This document shows, piece by piece, positions 44,095 to 56,705 of a stretch of 64,000 nt of DNA; the first letter of the stretch is position 1; each line of letters begins with the position of its first letter. Source of the DNA: Euclidia mi (lineage: Eukaryota > Arthropoda > Insecta > Lepidoptera > Erebidae); contig OX123182.2 of assembly GCA_944739405.2 (NCBI GenBank), positions 98,572,051-98,636,050 of the forward strand, in the 5' to 3' direction. The notes under the pieces were generated by a model that was not told the DNA's origin, made no database searches, and was given only the letters and a program-made list of their open reading frames with translations. The translations under genes were made by a program, and so were the position numbers.

Positions 44095-44448
44095 TGACCT
44101 ATTAAATAAGGAATTAATATTTCTAATTACGCCAATTATCTCGTGTTTAATAAACCTTAGCTTCCTTGTTTTACATTACTTCAAATATTTCTTTGTTTTG
44201 TTTTATTGTCATGCGGTATTTCCTAATATTCTCAATATTAAAATTATAACCAGATGTACTTATTATTTCACGGAGCTGCCACCGATCCATGAGCTTTCGC
44301 TGTGTTGTTCTTTTTATATAACATATGCTTTATTCATCGCTACAGAATCGAACAATAAAATGATTTCGATTGCGCTATTTTTAATGTATCTAGATTATAT
44401 TAACATACTATTGCTTATTATTCATGCGAGCATTTTAGTTTTTAAATA

Positions 44449-47337
44449 ATGGCTAATTGTAACCTATCCATTTATTATCAAAACTGTCGAGGGATCAGGA
44501 CAAAATTAAACACCTTATATCTTAATATATTGTCACATGCATATGATTTAATTATTCTTACCGAGACTTGGCTGACGCCCGACATTTCAGATAACGAATT
44601 CATCGATGATCGTTACTCAGTATTTAGAAATGATCGCAATCGTAATATCACAGGCAAAAAAGATGGAGGTGGCGTCCTTATAGCGGTATCAAAGGCACTA
44701 AAACCGTCCCTTGTTTTTTTATCACCTCCACTAATTTTACCCGAACATGTTATAATTAAAATACCCTCTGATAATGCTAAATATCATGTAATTTGTGCTA
44801 CGTATATACCACCTAATACTGTAGAAGAAATATATATACATTTTGTAAATTCTCTCTCATTATTATCTAACAGCAATTGCATTGACAGTGTAATTTGGAT
44901 TGGCGATTTCAACATGCCTCAACTTAAATGGGTTAAACAGGAGTCATATATGGAATGTATCCCTATTAATAACGCATCTCGTCAATTGTTACTTGTTTGT
45001 TCACAACTAAATTTACGACAATATAATCATTTGACTAACTGTCATGAACGCATATTAGACTTGTTTTTGTGTAATATACACTCCGTTGTGTGTATCGCTG
45101 ATGTCCCTTTAGTACCCATTGATAAAATTCACCCAGCCTTTTATATACATGTTCTGCTTAATAAATCCGTATTTTCTATTTCTCAATGTAGAGTAAAAAA
45201 TCCATTAAACTATTACAAAGCTAATTATGAAAAAATTAATAAGGATATAGAAGATGTAGATTGGAATAGTTTACTTGAAACATTAACACCTGATGATGCG
45301 GTTTCTGTATTTTACGAAAAATTGTATGAAATAATTAGACTACACACTCCCAGACGAAAACACAAGAATATAAATTTTCCTATCTGGTTTTCTAAAACTC
45401 TAATACGCATTTACAAAAATAAATCTTCTTCGTGGATCAGGTGGAAAAAATATGGAAATATTAAAGACTACGAGATGTTTTCCATTAATAGACTCAGATT
45501 CAAACAACTAGCAGATAAATGCTATAAAGCCTATATAAACTCAGTCGAGGACAATATTACTACAAATATTAAGGCTGCCTGGTCATACATCTCCAATAGA
45601 AAAAACACAAACAAAATACCTTGCTCGGTTCATTATAAAGATATCCCCGCTAATGATCCTATCGAAATATGTAATTTATTTTCCAGCTTTTTTTGCTCGG
45701 TTTATGAACCTTCCACATTTGATCTGGACACATGGGAACCTCCACCTTAGACCTCTGAGCACGATATTAACTTATCAAAGTTGCACTTCTCTTTGGATAA
45801 TATACGCAGAGAATTAAAATTACTAGATTCAACTAAGGGTCCTGGTCCAGATGGTATCCCATCTATATTCTTAAAAACTACCTACAATACTATATGTTAC
45901 CCTATCTTTATAATATTTAATAAATGCGTATCACATGGTATTTTTCCTGACACATGGAAATGCGCAAATATTGTGCCAGTTCATAAAGGTGGATCCAAAA
46001 ATGATGTCGAAACCTACCGTCCAATCTCTATACTGTCAGCATTCTCTAAACTCTTTGAAAAGCTTGTACATAATGAGATATATCCAATTGTTCGACGTGC
46101 CATAATATACGAACAACATGGTTTTGTCAAAGATAGGTCGTGCATAAGCAATCTTCTTATGTTTTCGACTCAGCTATTTGAGGGTTTGGATAATAGACAA
46201 CAAATTGATGCGGTATACACTGATTTCCAAAAGGCTTTTGATAAAGTTGACCACAAATTGCTGTTAAATAAAATCGCCTTCAACGGTATCAGAGGGGATC
46301 TCCTTCGATGGTTCATCTCATACATAACAAACAGAACCCAAAAAGTTGTGATAAATGGTTACGAATCCAACTCTATTCAGGTTACCTCAGGAGTCCCACA
46401 AGGATCGATTTTAGGCCCTTTGCTATTCATATTATTTATAAATGATATTAAAAGTTGCTTTAGACATTCAAAATTCCTTTTATACGCGGATGATCTAAAA
46501 GTTTTTAAAAATATTTCAAATGAGCTGGACTGTACTGAATTCCAAGAAGACCTTGACCGCTTTTCCAGTTATTGTTCAGCCAACAAGCTACACCTAAGTC
46601 TCCCAAAATGCCATAGCATAACATTTACTAAAAAAATAAACACTATTAATTTTAATTATAAACTCAGTAACAAATTTGTTAATAAAGCATTAAGTTTACG
46701 TGATCTTGGCATCCATCTTGACTCAAAACTTCATCTAGATATGCACGTAGAAAAGATAGTCAATAAAGCGTACCAATTGTTTGGTTTCATAATGCGAGCC
46801 ACTCACGAATTCCGTCGTCCGTCTACATACCTATACTTATATAAGTCAATAATACGACCGCAATTAGAGTATGCAGTACCTATTTGGAATCCACATTATG
46901 CAAAATATAATGATGCCATTGAAATGGTCCAACGTAAGTATCTTCGCGCTATGCAGTATAGATGTTACCGTAAAAAAATATCATACGAACAACTCCTTAA
47001 GAAATATAACATGTTAAGTCTACAGTCTAGACGTGTTCTTCTTGACACCATGACTCTTTTCAGTGTATGCCGCAACAAATTTGATTGTCCTGACTTAGTG
47101 AATCGCTTGTGTTACCTGGTTCCTCGAACGATGCATGGGCGAGAGGTGCGATCCAGACATCTATTTGCTACTAGACTTTGTAAAACGAATGCTGGCGTAC
47201 GCTCACCTCTGCAACGTTTAGTCGACACATATAATAAATATTTTAGTGCAATCGATATATTATGTCTCAGTAAGTTTACTTTTAAAAAATATATAATTAC
47301 AATCCTAAAAGATCGGCAGCAGGCTATACAGGTTTAA
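44449..47337 (+). pseudogene. LINE ORF2: endonuclease-reverse transcriptase, one stop
   Basis: A single frame from ATG 44449 to TAA 47337, broken only by TAG at 45748-45750. First 433 residues: AP-type endonuclease with YYQNCRG (9-15), LTETWL (37-42), and WIGDFNMP near 155. Frame after the stop (counted from 45781): reverse transcriptase with RPIS (80-83), motif A YTDFQKAFDKVDH (146-158), motif B SGVPQGSILGPLLF (203-216), LLYADD (233-238), and a C-terminal region ending near residue 518. The catalytic Asp residues are all present. Expected length for a Jockey-type ORF2 is 900-1000, matching the total here. The stop lies in the linker between the two enzymes, so each half is separately open. 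It could be a simple nonsense mutation or, less likely, a programmed read-through. Confidence 0.85.
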
Positions 47338-47597
47338 TATTAATATCAACTCAGTGGTATCTTTTTATTGTTATTAATATATCATAATTTTGTTCAGACA
47401 TGTACCTTTTTTCTTCAAAAATATACATATTTACTGCGTTGAATACAGCTCATGTCTGCTAACAGAAGTATAACTTTTAATTAGTAATTTGTGGAAAATG
47501 TAGTAGGTAGTATATTAGTTAAGCTTAGTAATAAGGACTTATTGTGTATACATAATGTACTACTGTTTGTTTTTCCAAAGTTAAATAAATAAATAAA

Positions 47598-48310
47598 GCT
47601 CATATAGTAAGTGTGAGTGGATAACCATAGATAATTCACTCACACTGGACTAGAATAATAAAAAACACACATATGGTCAGCAAGATATCTCCAGAATAGA
47701 AACGATTTTCCGCTGATTCAGTTTGGTCAAATATAAGTCACACCGATTCTATTTATACAAAGTATAGAACCTGTTACGTTCAGATTGGCCGATATTTGGT
47801 CAATCAACAAATACCTGCTGCAAACGACACCGCTCAATCGAACACGCAAATACATCTTACAAATAAAACCAACTAGTGTGTGCTGAGGAATTTGAATATA
47901 CAGTACTACTGAACAGATAGTATTGTACAAAAAAATCGACATCCTCATTCGCCTCAATTTTGTTTTCATCATACACAAAAGTCGCTCAAACTTGCTCGAA
48001 CTCGAAGCTTTGCGTAAAGAGTTTTTTAAAAGCGACGGGTTGAAAAGAATTGGATCGATCGCGAATGGCAGAGCTTGCAGTGGGCAGTTTCAGCAAATTC
48101 AGAGCTTATGTCGTTATCATCTACTAAAGCTACCCGACTTGATCTAACGATTATTAACCTCCTCTTGTACGTGAGACATCTGAGAATCGCATAGTAAAAA
48201 AGTAGGATAAATAACCTAAGCTTATTGACTTCTCAAACTTCAAAACATACTCGTATGTATGTATAAGCAGAAATTTTAATAATTGGCTCTTATCATACAT
48301 TTCTTTTTTT
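47598..48310. other. No gene; small hairpin
   Basis: 47610-47648 has 'agtgtgagtg' and 'cactcacact' as a 10-bp stem around a short loop, perhaps a tiny MITE. The rest shows nothing recognisable. Confidence 0.35.
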
Positions 48311-48600
48311 TAATTTTTGGTAATAGGCGGCTAACGAGCAGATGGATCACCTGATTGTAAGCAATTACCGCCGCCCAACGACACAAGCAACAACAAGTAC
48401 AACTAGTGCGTTGCCGCCCCTTCGGGTCGGGAAAAGGGATAGGATGAGGAGTGGGATGAGGGAGAAGGAAAAGGTGATAGGGCCTCCGGCACTCTCACTC
48501 GCCGAACGAAACGCAACAGTTTAGGTACTATTACTTTACGTCGGTTTTCTGTGAGAGGGTAGTACTTCCCTGGTCGAGATGGGCCCATTCATGCTGAAAT
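48311..48600 (-). mobile_element. Interspersed ~300-bp repeat, copy 2 (inverted)
   Basis: Reverse-oriented relative of 41035-41335: 'aattaccgccgccca', 'gcgttgccgccccttcgg', 'agggcctccggcactctcac', 'cccattcatgctgaaatca'. A 24-bp near-palindrome (11-bp arms, GT centre) lies just beyond, at 48659-48682. Confidence 0.65.
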
Positions 48601-49240
48601 CAACAAGACTCTACTACCTTATACTACCTTATATGGCGCAGAAAACCAGGTTATCGTTGGGAAGAGTGAGTTCACTCTTCCCGTTTTAGTAACTTAACTA
48701 CCGCTTGTTCTAGTGATGAGTTGCGTGTCTAGTACTGCGCCCACGTGGTCAGATTAAATGAAACCTTAGACAGTTTTTGCAAGCTCGGGGTATATCTATT
48801 TATTTATTTATTTTATTGGCTCTTCAACAATGAGTACACCGTAACATTCAAGGTATAATATACATTGTAAGCTTAAATCTAAGTGTTTCACTACTTATAG
48901 AAGAACACTACATGCACTATATTATGCGCAGAGAATTATATTATTATTAATTATTTGTTTCTCTTTCTCGGGTATCATTCTAATTTGTTAGAACAATACC
49001 CGGCCCTTTGGCAGGCGTGCACGGAGACATAGGTCCAACGCGCAGAGTCCCTTTGAGAGTTTTAATCTAGAATGTAATGGAACACCTATTGAGGCGCCTC
49101 CATCACCGCACTATTAAGTACAGTCACGTGTTAGCCGCAGCAGGTGAGGGACTATTGCTATTTATATGGAAGCTAATTACAATGGGCTATTGGGATGGGT
49201 GTTAAATGGATAGGTTTACATGAAAAGTATGGATGAATGC
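48601..49240. other. No recognised gene
   Basis: Holds the 48659-48682 near-palindrome and unremarkable AT-rich sequence with short TTTA runs near 48800. Confidence 0.35.
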
Positions 49241-49690
49241 CGGCGTCTGCCCTAAGTACTCTTATAGTACGTCGAAAAGGGGCAGACGGTGATTCGCCAG
49301 CTCACTAAATGGACCCTCTCTAAATAGCCGCCAAGGCAAACAAACTCTTCCATAAAGGCAACAAGAGGGCAACACCGGTGTGAGCGGCTAGGGGTGTAGA
49401 GCGGTGCGGCACCAGTTTCGCCATCGCGGGTCTCGTGACCCGGAGCGGGTTTCCCCGTAATTACGCCCTTGACAATGACACTTCCACCCCCGAGCAATTA
49501 GCTCTTGTGACTTCCCTCTGGCTGGCCGACTAAGGCAAGCCAGAGTCGAGAGTCTTGCGGGCGCCCTTGGAAATCCACTGAGACCAGCCAGTAAAGGCAG
49601 GCCGAAGAGGCCCTGACCGACTCCCTGAAGTGTTCGGGACCGCAGTGTCGCCACACACATTCAGCTCGCCACAAAGCTGCCCTGCGGTTT
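49241..49690. other. GC-rich repeat-like block
   Basis: 450 bp with clearly higher GC. It contains 'ctggctggccgactaaggca' and 'ccagtaaaggcaggccgaag', a loose internal duplication. It has no continuous frame. It resembles a fragment of a GC-rich LINE end, but I cannot name it. Confidence 0.35.
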
Positions 49691-49958
49691 GTAAGCTTTC
49701 TTTCTATCCTGTAATATATATATCACAAGACAAAGGTGATGTTTGAAAGCTTTTACTCTGCCCTCTGAGATTGCATTAGTCTCATGATGATATAACAACT
49801 GCCCCAGAGGGGTTTATTAATTATATTATTAATATTTTTGAAAAGTACAAAATAAAATTAAAATAAAAATTTGATATTATTATAAATTATATTAGAATTG
49901 AAATAAATGGAAATAAAATTAGATTAGAAATTAAATAAAATCTAAATAGAAATAACAA
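49691..49958. other. Very AT-rich stretch
   Basis: 49815-49965 is almost only A and T ('aaataaaattaaaataaaa'), just beyond the 3' side of the broken LINE. Confidence 0.5.
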
Positions 49959-52049
49959 TTAAAATTTAATTTGGCGATCAGACAACAATACGCAACAACG
50001 ACTTGTTTCATGTTTCTGTGCTTGCCCTGTACAACACCTACAAAGAACTAGACATAGGTCTAGTTCTTTGTAGGTGTTGTACATTCTTGCTAAAGAGCAG
50101 TGCTGCCTTAAGTTGGTGCGACTTGTTGGCTGGCAAAAGAGCTTTTTGTTTAAGGTTCTAGGTATAATTCGTGGCACATTTAAAGCAACCTTACTCAATA
50201 GTTGTGGGCAGTCTAAGGACCCAGTAATGAGCTTTTTAAGGAATACTAGATCCAGCACATCTCTTCGTTTCTCCAAAGCCACCATCCTGAAATATTGCAA
50301 CCTAACTCTGTAGGATGTAAGTTTTTTGCCCAGGTTACTATTATATGTCAGATGCCATAAAAATCTTTTCTGAAGCCTTTCAATACGCTTAATGTGAACC
50401 TTTTAAGTTGGTGACCAAGCAACGCTGCAATACTCAAGATGGCTCCTTACGAGAGAGTTATACATAGTAATTTTCGTGGTTGAGTACAATATCATCGATG
50501 TGCTGAATAAAATTCATTTTTTTATCAAACTGTACACCCAGGTCCCGCATCGAATTCACTTCCTCTAGCTTTTCATTATTTAGTTTGTATGTTGTGTATT
50601 TTTAAATTTTTCTTTCGACTAAATTTTATATGTTTATATTTATTTACATTTAGTGACATCTTATTACGCTGACACCACTCACTCAACCTGTCGAGGTCAC
50701 TTTGAAATAGTAGCGAGTCGGCAGAGCTTCTGATAGATTTTATGGCTTTAAGATCGTCAGCAAACAAAAATACCTTCGAATTGTGGAAGCACTTGCAAAT
50801 GTCGTTGATGAAAAGAAGAAAGAGCTGCGGACCCAAATGAGAACCTTGTGGGATGCCCGATGTTACTATGTAGGATTCAGAGCTGCAACCATTCACTACC
50901 ACCCTAAGCATCCACCCGCGCAAGTACGACACGAACCAACTCAGTAAAGGAACCGACACACCGTACATCTTAAGTTTAGTTATGAGTATACCATGATCGA
51001 CTGTGTTGAATGCTATACCGAAATCAGTATAGACGGCATCTACTTGGACACGCGCATCCACCGACTCAATAAAATCCTCAGCATATGCAACCAAGTTCGT
51101 AGCTGTTGATCTGCCCGTCACAAAACCGTACTGACTTTCGGTTATCAATTGAGACAGATGCCTAGAGAGCACAGGACATAAGAGCGCTTCAAAAACCTTT
51201 GCGAGTACAGAGAGGATCACGATGGACCTATAGTTCGCCACATCTGACTGATTTCCGCTCTTAAATATGGCTACTATCCTGGTTTCCTTCCACACGGTTG
51301 GAAAAATACCTTGAAGTAGGGATCTATTAAATATTAAACTCAAAGGAAATGAGATCCTATCTGCAGCTCTACGGAGAAATATTGATGGTATGTTATCAAG
51401 ACCGGCTCCTTTGTTATCTATCTAGCATCTCAAGTTGGTGCTCAATGTGATCCTGTTTTATCTCTATTTGGCCTAATATGCTATTACTCATTTGACTATC
51501 CATAACACCCGACTGCACGGATGTCTCATTTTCACTACCCCGATACACTTTAACAAAATAAGCCGCGAAGTAATTGCATATTACACAGGTGTCACTTGAA
51601 CTGTCTGTTCCATTAGACATAGAACTCGGGAAGTTACTGGATCCACCTCTTTTAATTTATAGATAACTCCAAAAGTACTTTGGATTAGACTTTATTTTAG
51701 ACTCGATATCAGCAAAATACTCATTGTAGCATGATGTAGTCAAATGATCACATCTTTTTCTAAGTAAATTTAGAGCAATAACGTCCAGTGGATTGTTATA
51801 TTTTTTAACGCGTAGCCTTAATCGATTCTTTTCATTCAATCTTTTAATCAATTGCCTAGAAAACCAATGCGGATACCGAGTTACTTCTATATTCACCTTT
51901 GGGACATAATAATTAATAAGTTTATGCAATTTATCATAGCATATTTGAACCATCTGATCAAGAGTCATGCACGATTCTATAGTACCTGTCCAATCGATCT
52001 GATCCAAGGCTGTATTAATGGCTGCGTAGTCAGCCCTGACGTAATTCAA
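49959..52049 (-). pseudogene. Decayed Jockey/CR1-type LINE ORF2 (5'-truncated)
   Basis: Minus-strand pieces in order: endonuclease-RT linker (52049-51657, with ...YPHWFSRQLIKR), a middle piece (51620-51414), reverse transcriptase (51343-50576, with YTDFGIAFNTVDH, SGIPQGSHLGPQLF and FADD), and the C-terminal region (50300-49959, with LEKRRDVLDLVFL). Frame changes and stops separate them. Motif A has lost its conserved second Asp (FNTVD for F-D-x-VD). The endonuclease is absent: the copy begins at 52049, next to an RTE-type tail. It is related to, but clearly distinct from, the LINE at 42.6-47.6 kb. Confidence 0.8.
50028..50083. repeat. Perfect 26-bp inverted repeat, 4-nt loop
   Basis: 50028-50053 and 50058-50083 are exact reverse complements around ATAG. 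The right arm is LINE coding sequence (...YNTYKEL). The left arm is a fold-back copy of it, so LINE similarity stops at the hairpin. Confidence 0.93.
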
Positions 52050-52054
52050 TTTAC

Positions 52055-52110
52055 ATACATAGTCTCACGCCTATATCCCCGAATAGGTAGGCAGAGGAGT
52101 ATTGCTACAC
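52055..52110 (-). mobile_element. RTE-type 3' tail fragment
   Basis: Reverse complement 'ctctgcctacctattcgggg' and 'ataggcgtgagactatgtat'. The tail word common to the 1310, 22180, 27000 and 36113 elements, here joined directly to the truncated LINE. Confidence 0.6.
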
Positions 52111-53740
52111 CCACTTTTTAGGTTTCTATAATGCTTTCTGAGCAGCAATTGCATTTCATATTTGCGATCACTTAACACGAAATAGTATGCAAATAACTTC
52201 GGCTCAGTGCACGTGAATAAATCGCACACTAATAAAGTCTCTCGAGCTTACCTCGCGCGGGTCGCTGACAAGAAAGTCGTAAGCGCCGTGCTATGAGCGC
52301 TTACGCGTTTTGTTTACTTTGATTATTCAACCCGTTAATGTTTATAAAACCTCTAACTTGTTTATTGTCAATATACTGTTGTTAAGAGAATTTTGCAGTA
52401 CTTTAATGTCTTAACACTATTCACAGTTCATTTATTATAAGTGTACACAAAGACTAATCACAGTTACCACTATGAACAAAGTTATGAAATAATTTCTGCA
52501 GAGCAAATTGATACAGGTATTACGCGCACAGCAGTTGTTGACAGAGTATGCGCGATATCTAGCGATTAAAATATCTATAATTATAAAGATTTTTTATTGG
52601 ATCTTGAAGCAAAACTATAACATTACGCATACTTTTTTAATATGCTTTAGATGTATAAAGCTTATGAATGAACATTTATGTGTTAAATTTCCGTGTGAAA
52701 TAATGTGAGATTTTTAGTTAGGCACATTTTGTTTGTATCAAAATGATTTATTTCGTAGACCACGAGGTGAACATTTATATTTATTGCTACGTCCGCTGTG
52801 CTACGGCGTAGAAAAGTGAGAAAGAACGAACAATAAAACTCACGGCCACTGTTTTAATCACCAAGATTTATAATTTTCTATAATAATTAATTTGAAGGAG
52901 CTGTTTGAATAAGACATTTTTAAAATAGATAAAAGTGTAATTATTTATTTTACTGACATCATATTCAAAATTCCATTTGCTTCCATTTTTACTTGACACA
53001 TCTTCTACACAGATATTAAATGTTTGAACATCATCCCTGAAAGAATATTTACTTCCCCAAGCTGTAGTGTTACAAGATTATCTTCGAAACTGTTGATTAA
53101 GTTGCTATATTTATGTTCTGAAGTGTATCCACGAGCAAGAAGAACTCAAATATAAACTTTTGAACTTTGTTTAAAATTTTCATCCGATCAAATTTTCATC
53201 TGAAATATTTAGTTTGGGTACCCCCAAAAGAGCTCGATCCTAAAAGTTGAGGAAAATTTTATCAAAATTTGATTATGAATAATTATTTAGTTATTATGTA
53301 CCTAATAACGTAATTGTTTCCAAATACACGATCTGAAAATTATTAATTTCAAGCAACGTTTTCAACAAGGTAACGTAAAATAATTACGTTTTCGCAAACA
53401 CAGTACAATAATATTATTAGTAATACTATATTCTATAAATACTTGCTAATAATCCTATTATATTTATGTAGTCTTTATTAGTTTCGTATTTATTAGTTTA
53501 TGTAGTCCTTACACTTTTTGGTTTCCATAGGCTGCCTGTGAATTTTGATTATATTCAACGTTTACTAGATAAAGATAAATAAATAATTAAACGAAATAAT
53601 ATTTAAATTAATATGTCTGTCTAAATTTTTTATCATACCTTTATGATACTCGTAAAAGCGACTCTATTGATCTTTTGCGCAAAAGCAACTGAACGGTTTT
53701 CGATGTTTTTAAAGCATTTTTAAAGTCATACATCATGGAG
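52111..53740. other. No recognised feature
   Basis: AT-rich. A GC-richer patch at 52240-52310 ('acctcgcgcgggtcgctgac') has no frame or motif. Confidence 0.4.
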
Positions 53741-53880
53741 AGAGCCTGACCGCACTAGCGGCTGGTTGTAATGCATTGCACCGCATGCGGCTGGTCGCAA
53801 TATATACGTTAGTCGCAAGTCAGTTCGTTAGCATCGTGTAAAAATCGAAAGGCGGCCAGCCGCTAGTGCGTTCACACTCT
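53741..53880. mobile_element. Hairpin MITE, 140 bp
   Basis: 25-bp terminal inverted repeats (53741-53765 and 53856-53880) share CGCACTAGCGGCTGG exactly, with a few mismatches outside it. The interior repeats 'gcggctggtcgcaat'. No target duplication is evident. Confidence 0.65.
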
Positions 53881-55565
53881 ATTAAATCCCTTTGTAGCGG
53901 AGTATGTATCAAAACAGCTGAGACAATTTGAGGAATTTAAGAACAGCCTTTGAGAACGAACATCGAGGGAACCAATGTCTTAAAAAGGTTTTTTTTTTAG
54001 TTAGGAATACAAATATGTGATTTTTGGAATTGATTCTTTGGTAAAATTATATTTCATGTACGTGCGAAGCAAAACATTTTTAATAAAAATATTAAATAAG
54101 GTATCAAAGGTAGTCCTTTACACCAAGTAATAATTTTATTTCAGTGTTGTATGATTAAAACTAAAAATGCCTAAACACGTAATCCAAAAAATATTTTCAC
54201 GGCACCATTCTAGAATTATGAAAACAAAAGTTTGTACACAATCGAGTCTAAACGGGCTTAGACGATGACGAAACTTTGAAAGCAAACTTGTTTCATGGAA
54301 AGGACCCTAAACAGTTTTTATCTCAATAGCTAGTTCCTCAAGGAAGAAATATGAAATATTATTTGTCTTCGTTGCCCAGTCAAATCGCTGCGTCAAATTA
54401 GATAGGACGACTCAACTTACGTACTTTTTTAATAAAAGAGAAATGAAAGAAAAGCCTTCGGGTATTAAACGTGAGATTTTATCAATACGGAGAGATAGTT
54501 CGAGGAACTCGGTTGCTTGTGTAAGCAAAATATTTTGCACATTTGGACTGGAATTTGACCTATCAATATATTAGTATTGGTCTGGCATTGGCTCTATCAA
54601 AACTTATTTCTTAAGGTAATATTTACTGTATTCTTCTAATAATAAAAATAACTTGTTTTGTGCAAAATATACATTAAAATAAATTATGTTTCGCAGTGAA
54701 TAGGAACGATATTAACTTGCTTGCCTACCAGAAACACCTACTATTGCTTCGAATCAACATATTTTTCGTAATGCGAAATATTTTATTTTGGTATAAACAG
54801 TGCTTAAAACAGATTATATTCAAGTCAAAAAATTGTTTATGAGTATTTTCACAATCACTATCAAGCGAGACGAGGTTCTTGCCTCTGATTAGTCCTATTT
54901 GGTTAGTTTCAGTTTATAGTTTAATATTATAGGTATGGGATTAGGCGAAGGACATACTTAACTATGAAGTTTGTACAAATAACCTTAAAATATGTCGACA
55001 GCTTTACAGGCTCAAGTAACATTTGAGATATAAATATCTTTTGCGTACATTCGAATCGTATTTTAGTACACTACGTACCTAAAGATTATAGAATTTTCCG
55101 TAGAACCAACCAGAAGGATTACAGATGTATCCAACCTATAAACCACCTACTTATCGTATTTTAGCCTCAGAGCTAAAATATCTTTCTAGATTTTGTGTTT
55201 ATTCAGTGACACCCTTTTAGATTTAGGGACATATATTTTTTTGCCTGATAATACTTGAACCGTGACGTTTCAGGCGATTAAGGCTAGACGATATTTTTCT
55301 TTAATTTTAACAGACCTTTAAACATTTGTACATGCCAGTCCTATCCTAACCTAATTCCTTTAACAATAGCACAAATAATTAACAAGGATTGTGGAATGAA
55401 TATTTAATAAACACAATATGCATTTTCTGAATTAAGCGTAGCAAAAAACTATGGAAGCTTCCCAATTAGTCTACTTAAATAACACGTTCATTGCCAAGCC
55501 AAAATGCTGAACCCACATATATGTAAATGGCCAAATAAAAAAAATAATTGAATGTGGTTTTTAGT
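53881..55565. other. No recognised feature
   Basis: AT-rich intergenic or intronic sequence. No frame, repeat array or RNA motif that I can support. Confidence 0.4.
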
Positions 55566-55665
55566 GTGCCAGTCAGCATCATCACATCAGCCTTTAATAG
55601 TCCACTGCTGGACTAGGCCTCTCCTTTGAAAGGAGTAATTGGCCTACTATACCACGCTAGCCAAA
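55566..55665 (+). mobile_element. CR1-type 3' module
   Basis: 'catcacatcagcctttaata', 'gtccactgctggactaggcc', 'tctcctttgaaaggagtaat', 'ggcctactataccacgctag'. A close copy is at 59466-59556. Confidence 0.65.
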
Positions 55666-55960
55666 CGGGTTGATATAGGGTTTGTATCAAGATTTCCTTC
55701 TCTTGCAGTGTTGTAAAAAAACGTGTTGTATAATATGCTCCCTCTGTCGGCTCTTACGACACCCATGGGCTGATATGGGGTGGTGACATTTCGTATTCTT
55801 AATCCGTCACCACACGGACAGTAATGACACAAGACACTTGTGCCAGTAATGCTTTTATATAAGGAATCTACCATTATATAATATACAAGTTTATAAATAT
55901 ATGTGTATATTTTTATCACGCGAAGACGTGTGATTGGCCATACGGGACGCATTTATTACG
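55666..55960 (-). mobile_element. Possible RTE 5' fragment
   Basis: The reverse complement contains 'ccatgggtgtcgtaagagcc' and 'gacagagggagcatattata', the 'tgtcgtaa-a-g-cgac' phrase that also occurs in the leader of the RTE LINE near 39540. A fragment only. Confidence 0.4.
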
Positions 55961-56053
55961 TACATATTGCCCACGTGGCTGGTAACGCGAATTCACGTAA
56001 TTTATATTTATTGGCTCTGATGACTTTTTTGTTGGTTTCGGATTATTACTCAT
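55916..56053 (-). CDS. Hypothetical 45-residue frame
   Basis: From ATG 56053 to TGA 55916: basic, Asn/Pro/Tyr-rich (KPTKKSSEPININYVNSRYQ), no known domain. A T/A-rich leader precedes it. It overlaps the possible RTE fragment. It could be a small leader ORF of that element, a first exon, or chance. Confidence 0.15.
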   Translation of the reverse strand: MSNNPKPTKKSSEPININYVNSRYQPRGQYVRNKCVPYGQSHVFA

Positions 56054-56183
56054 TATAAATACAAAGCTTTGATGTAAACAAAACGAAAACAGCCGAGAAA
56101 AAACAAAAACAGTCCATACATTACTGCATACCACACGTTTCTGCAGAGAGCAAACTAGTGCGCGGCTGACTGCACGCGAAACA

Positions 56184-56705
56184 AAATAAAATTGGGCAAG
56201 TGCGAGTCGGACTCACGCACGAAGGGTTCCGTACCATCATCTATAAAAGAAAATCACATTCGTTGTATGTATACTTAAATACTTTTTAAGATTCAACTGT
56301 TTATTAAGATCGAGTAACAAATTGCTTGAAAATTACGTTTGTTGTATGGGAGCCCCCTTTATTATTTACCTTTTTTTATTTAATTATTTATTTTGAAAGG
56401 TAATATACAACTACATATTCTGTGAAAATTTTAAGCGTCTACGTGTTACAGTTAGTAATTTTGAGCAAAAAATACGAATTTTGTATGGAAACCCACCTAA
56501 TATTTTCATTTTTTTTATTTTTAGTATTTGTTGTTATAGCGGCAACCAAAATACATAGTTTGTGAAAATTTCAGCTTTCTTGCTATCACGGTTTATGAGA
56601 TACAGCCTGGTGACAGACAGACAGACAGACAGACGGACAGACAGACAGAGAGCGGAGGCTTAGTAATAGGGTCCCGTTTTTTATCTTTTAGGCACTGAAC
56701 CCTAA
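56184..56705 (+). repeat. Interspersed repeat sharing termini with block A
   Basis: Starts 'ggcaagtgcgagtcggactc', 'gaagggttccgtacc' and ends 'ggcactgaaccctaaaaatc'. Two internal units have 'gtgaaaatttcagctttctt', 'tttgttgtatgggagccccc' words. A (GACA)n array and 'aatagggtcccgtttt' lie before the end. Its first and last modules are the reverse complements of block A's right and left ends. Confidence 0.65.
56611..56652. repeat. (GACA)n microsatellite
   Basis: About ten near-perfect 4-bp units inside the 56184-56705 repeat. Confidence 0.9.

Larger units (their letters stand above)
42600..47597 (+). mobile_element. Jockey/CR1-type LINE, near full length (~5 kb)
   Basis: Order on the plus strand: leader, ORF1 (coiled-coil plus nucleic-acid-binding domain), about 350 bp of spacer, ORF2 (endonuclease plus reverse transcriptase), and a 3' UTR ending in 'aaataaataaataaa' (47583-47597). 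Two-ORF organisation and the (TAAA)n end fit the Jockey superfamily. I cannot choose between CR1, Daphne and similar clades from motifs alone. The left boundary is approximate. Confidence 0.8.
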
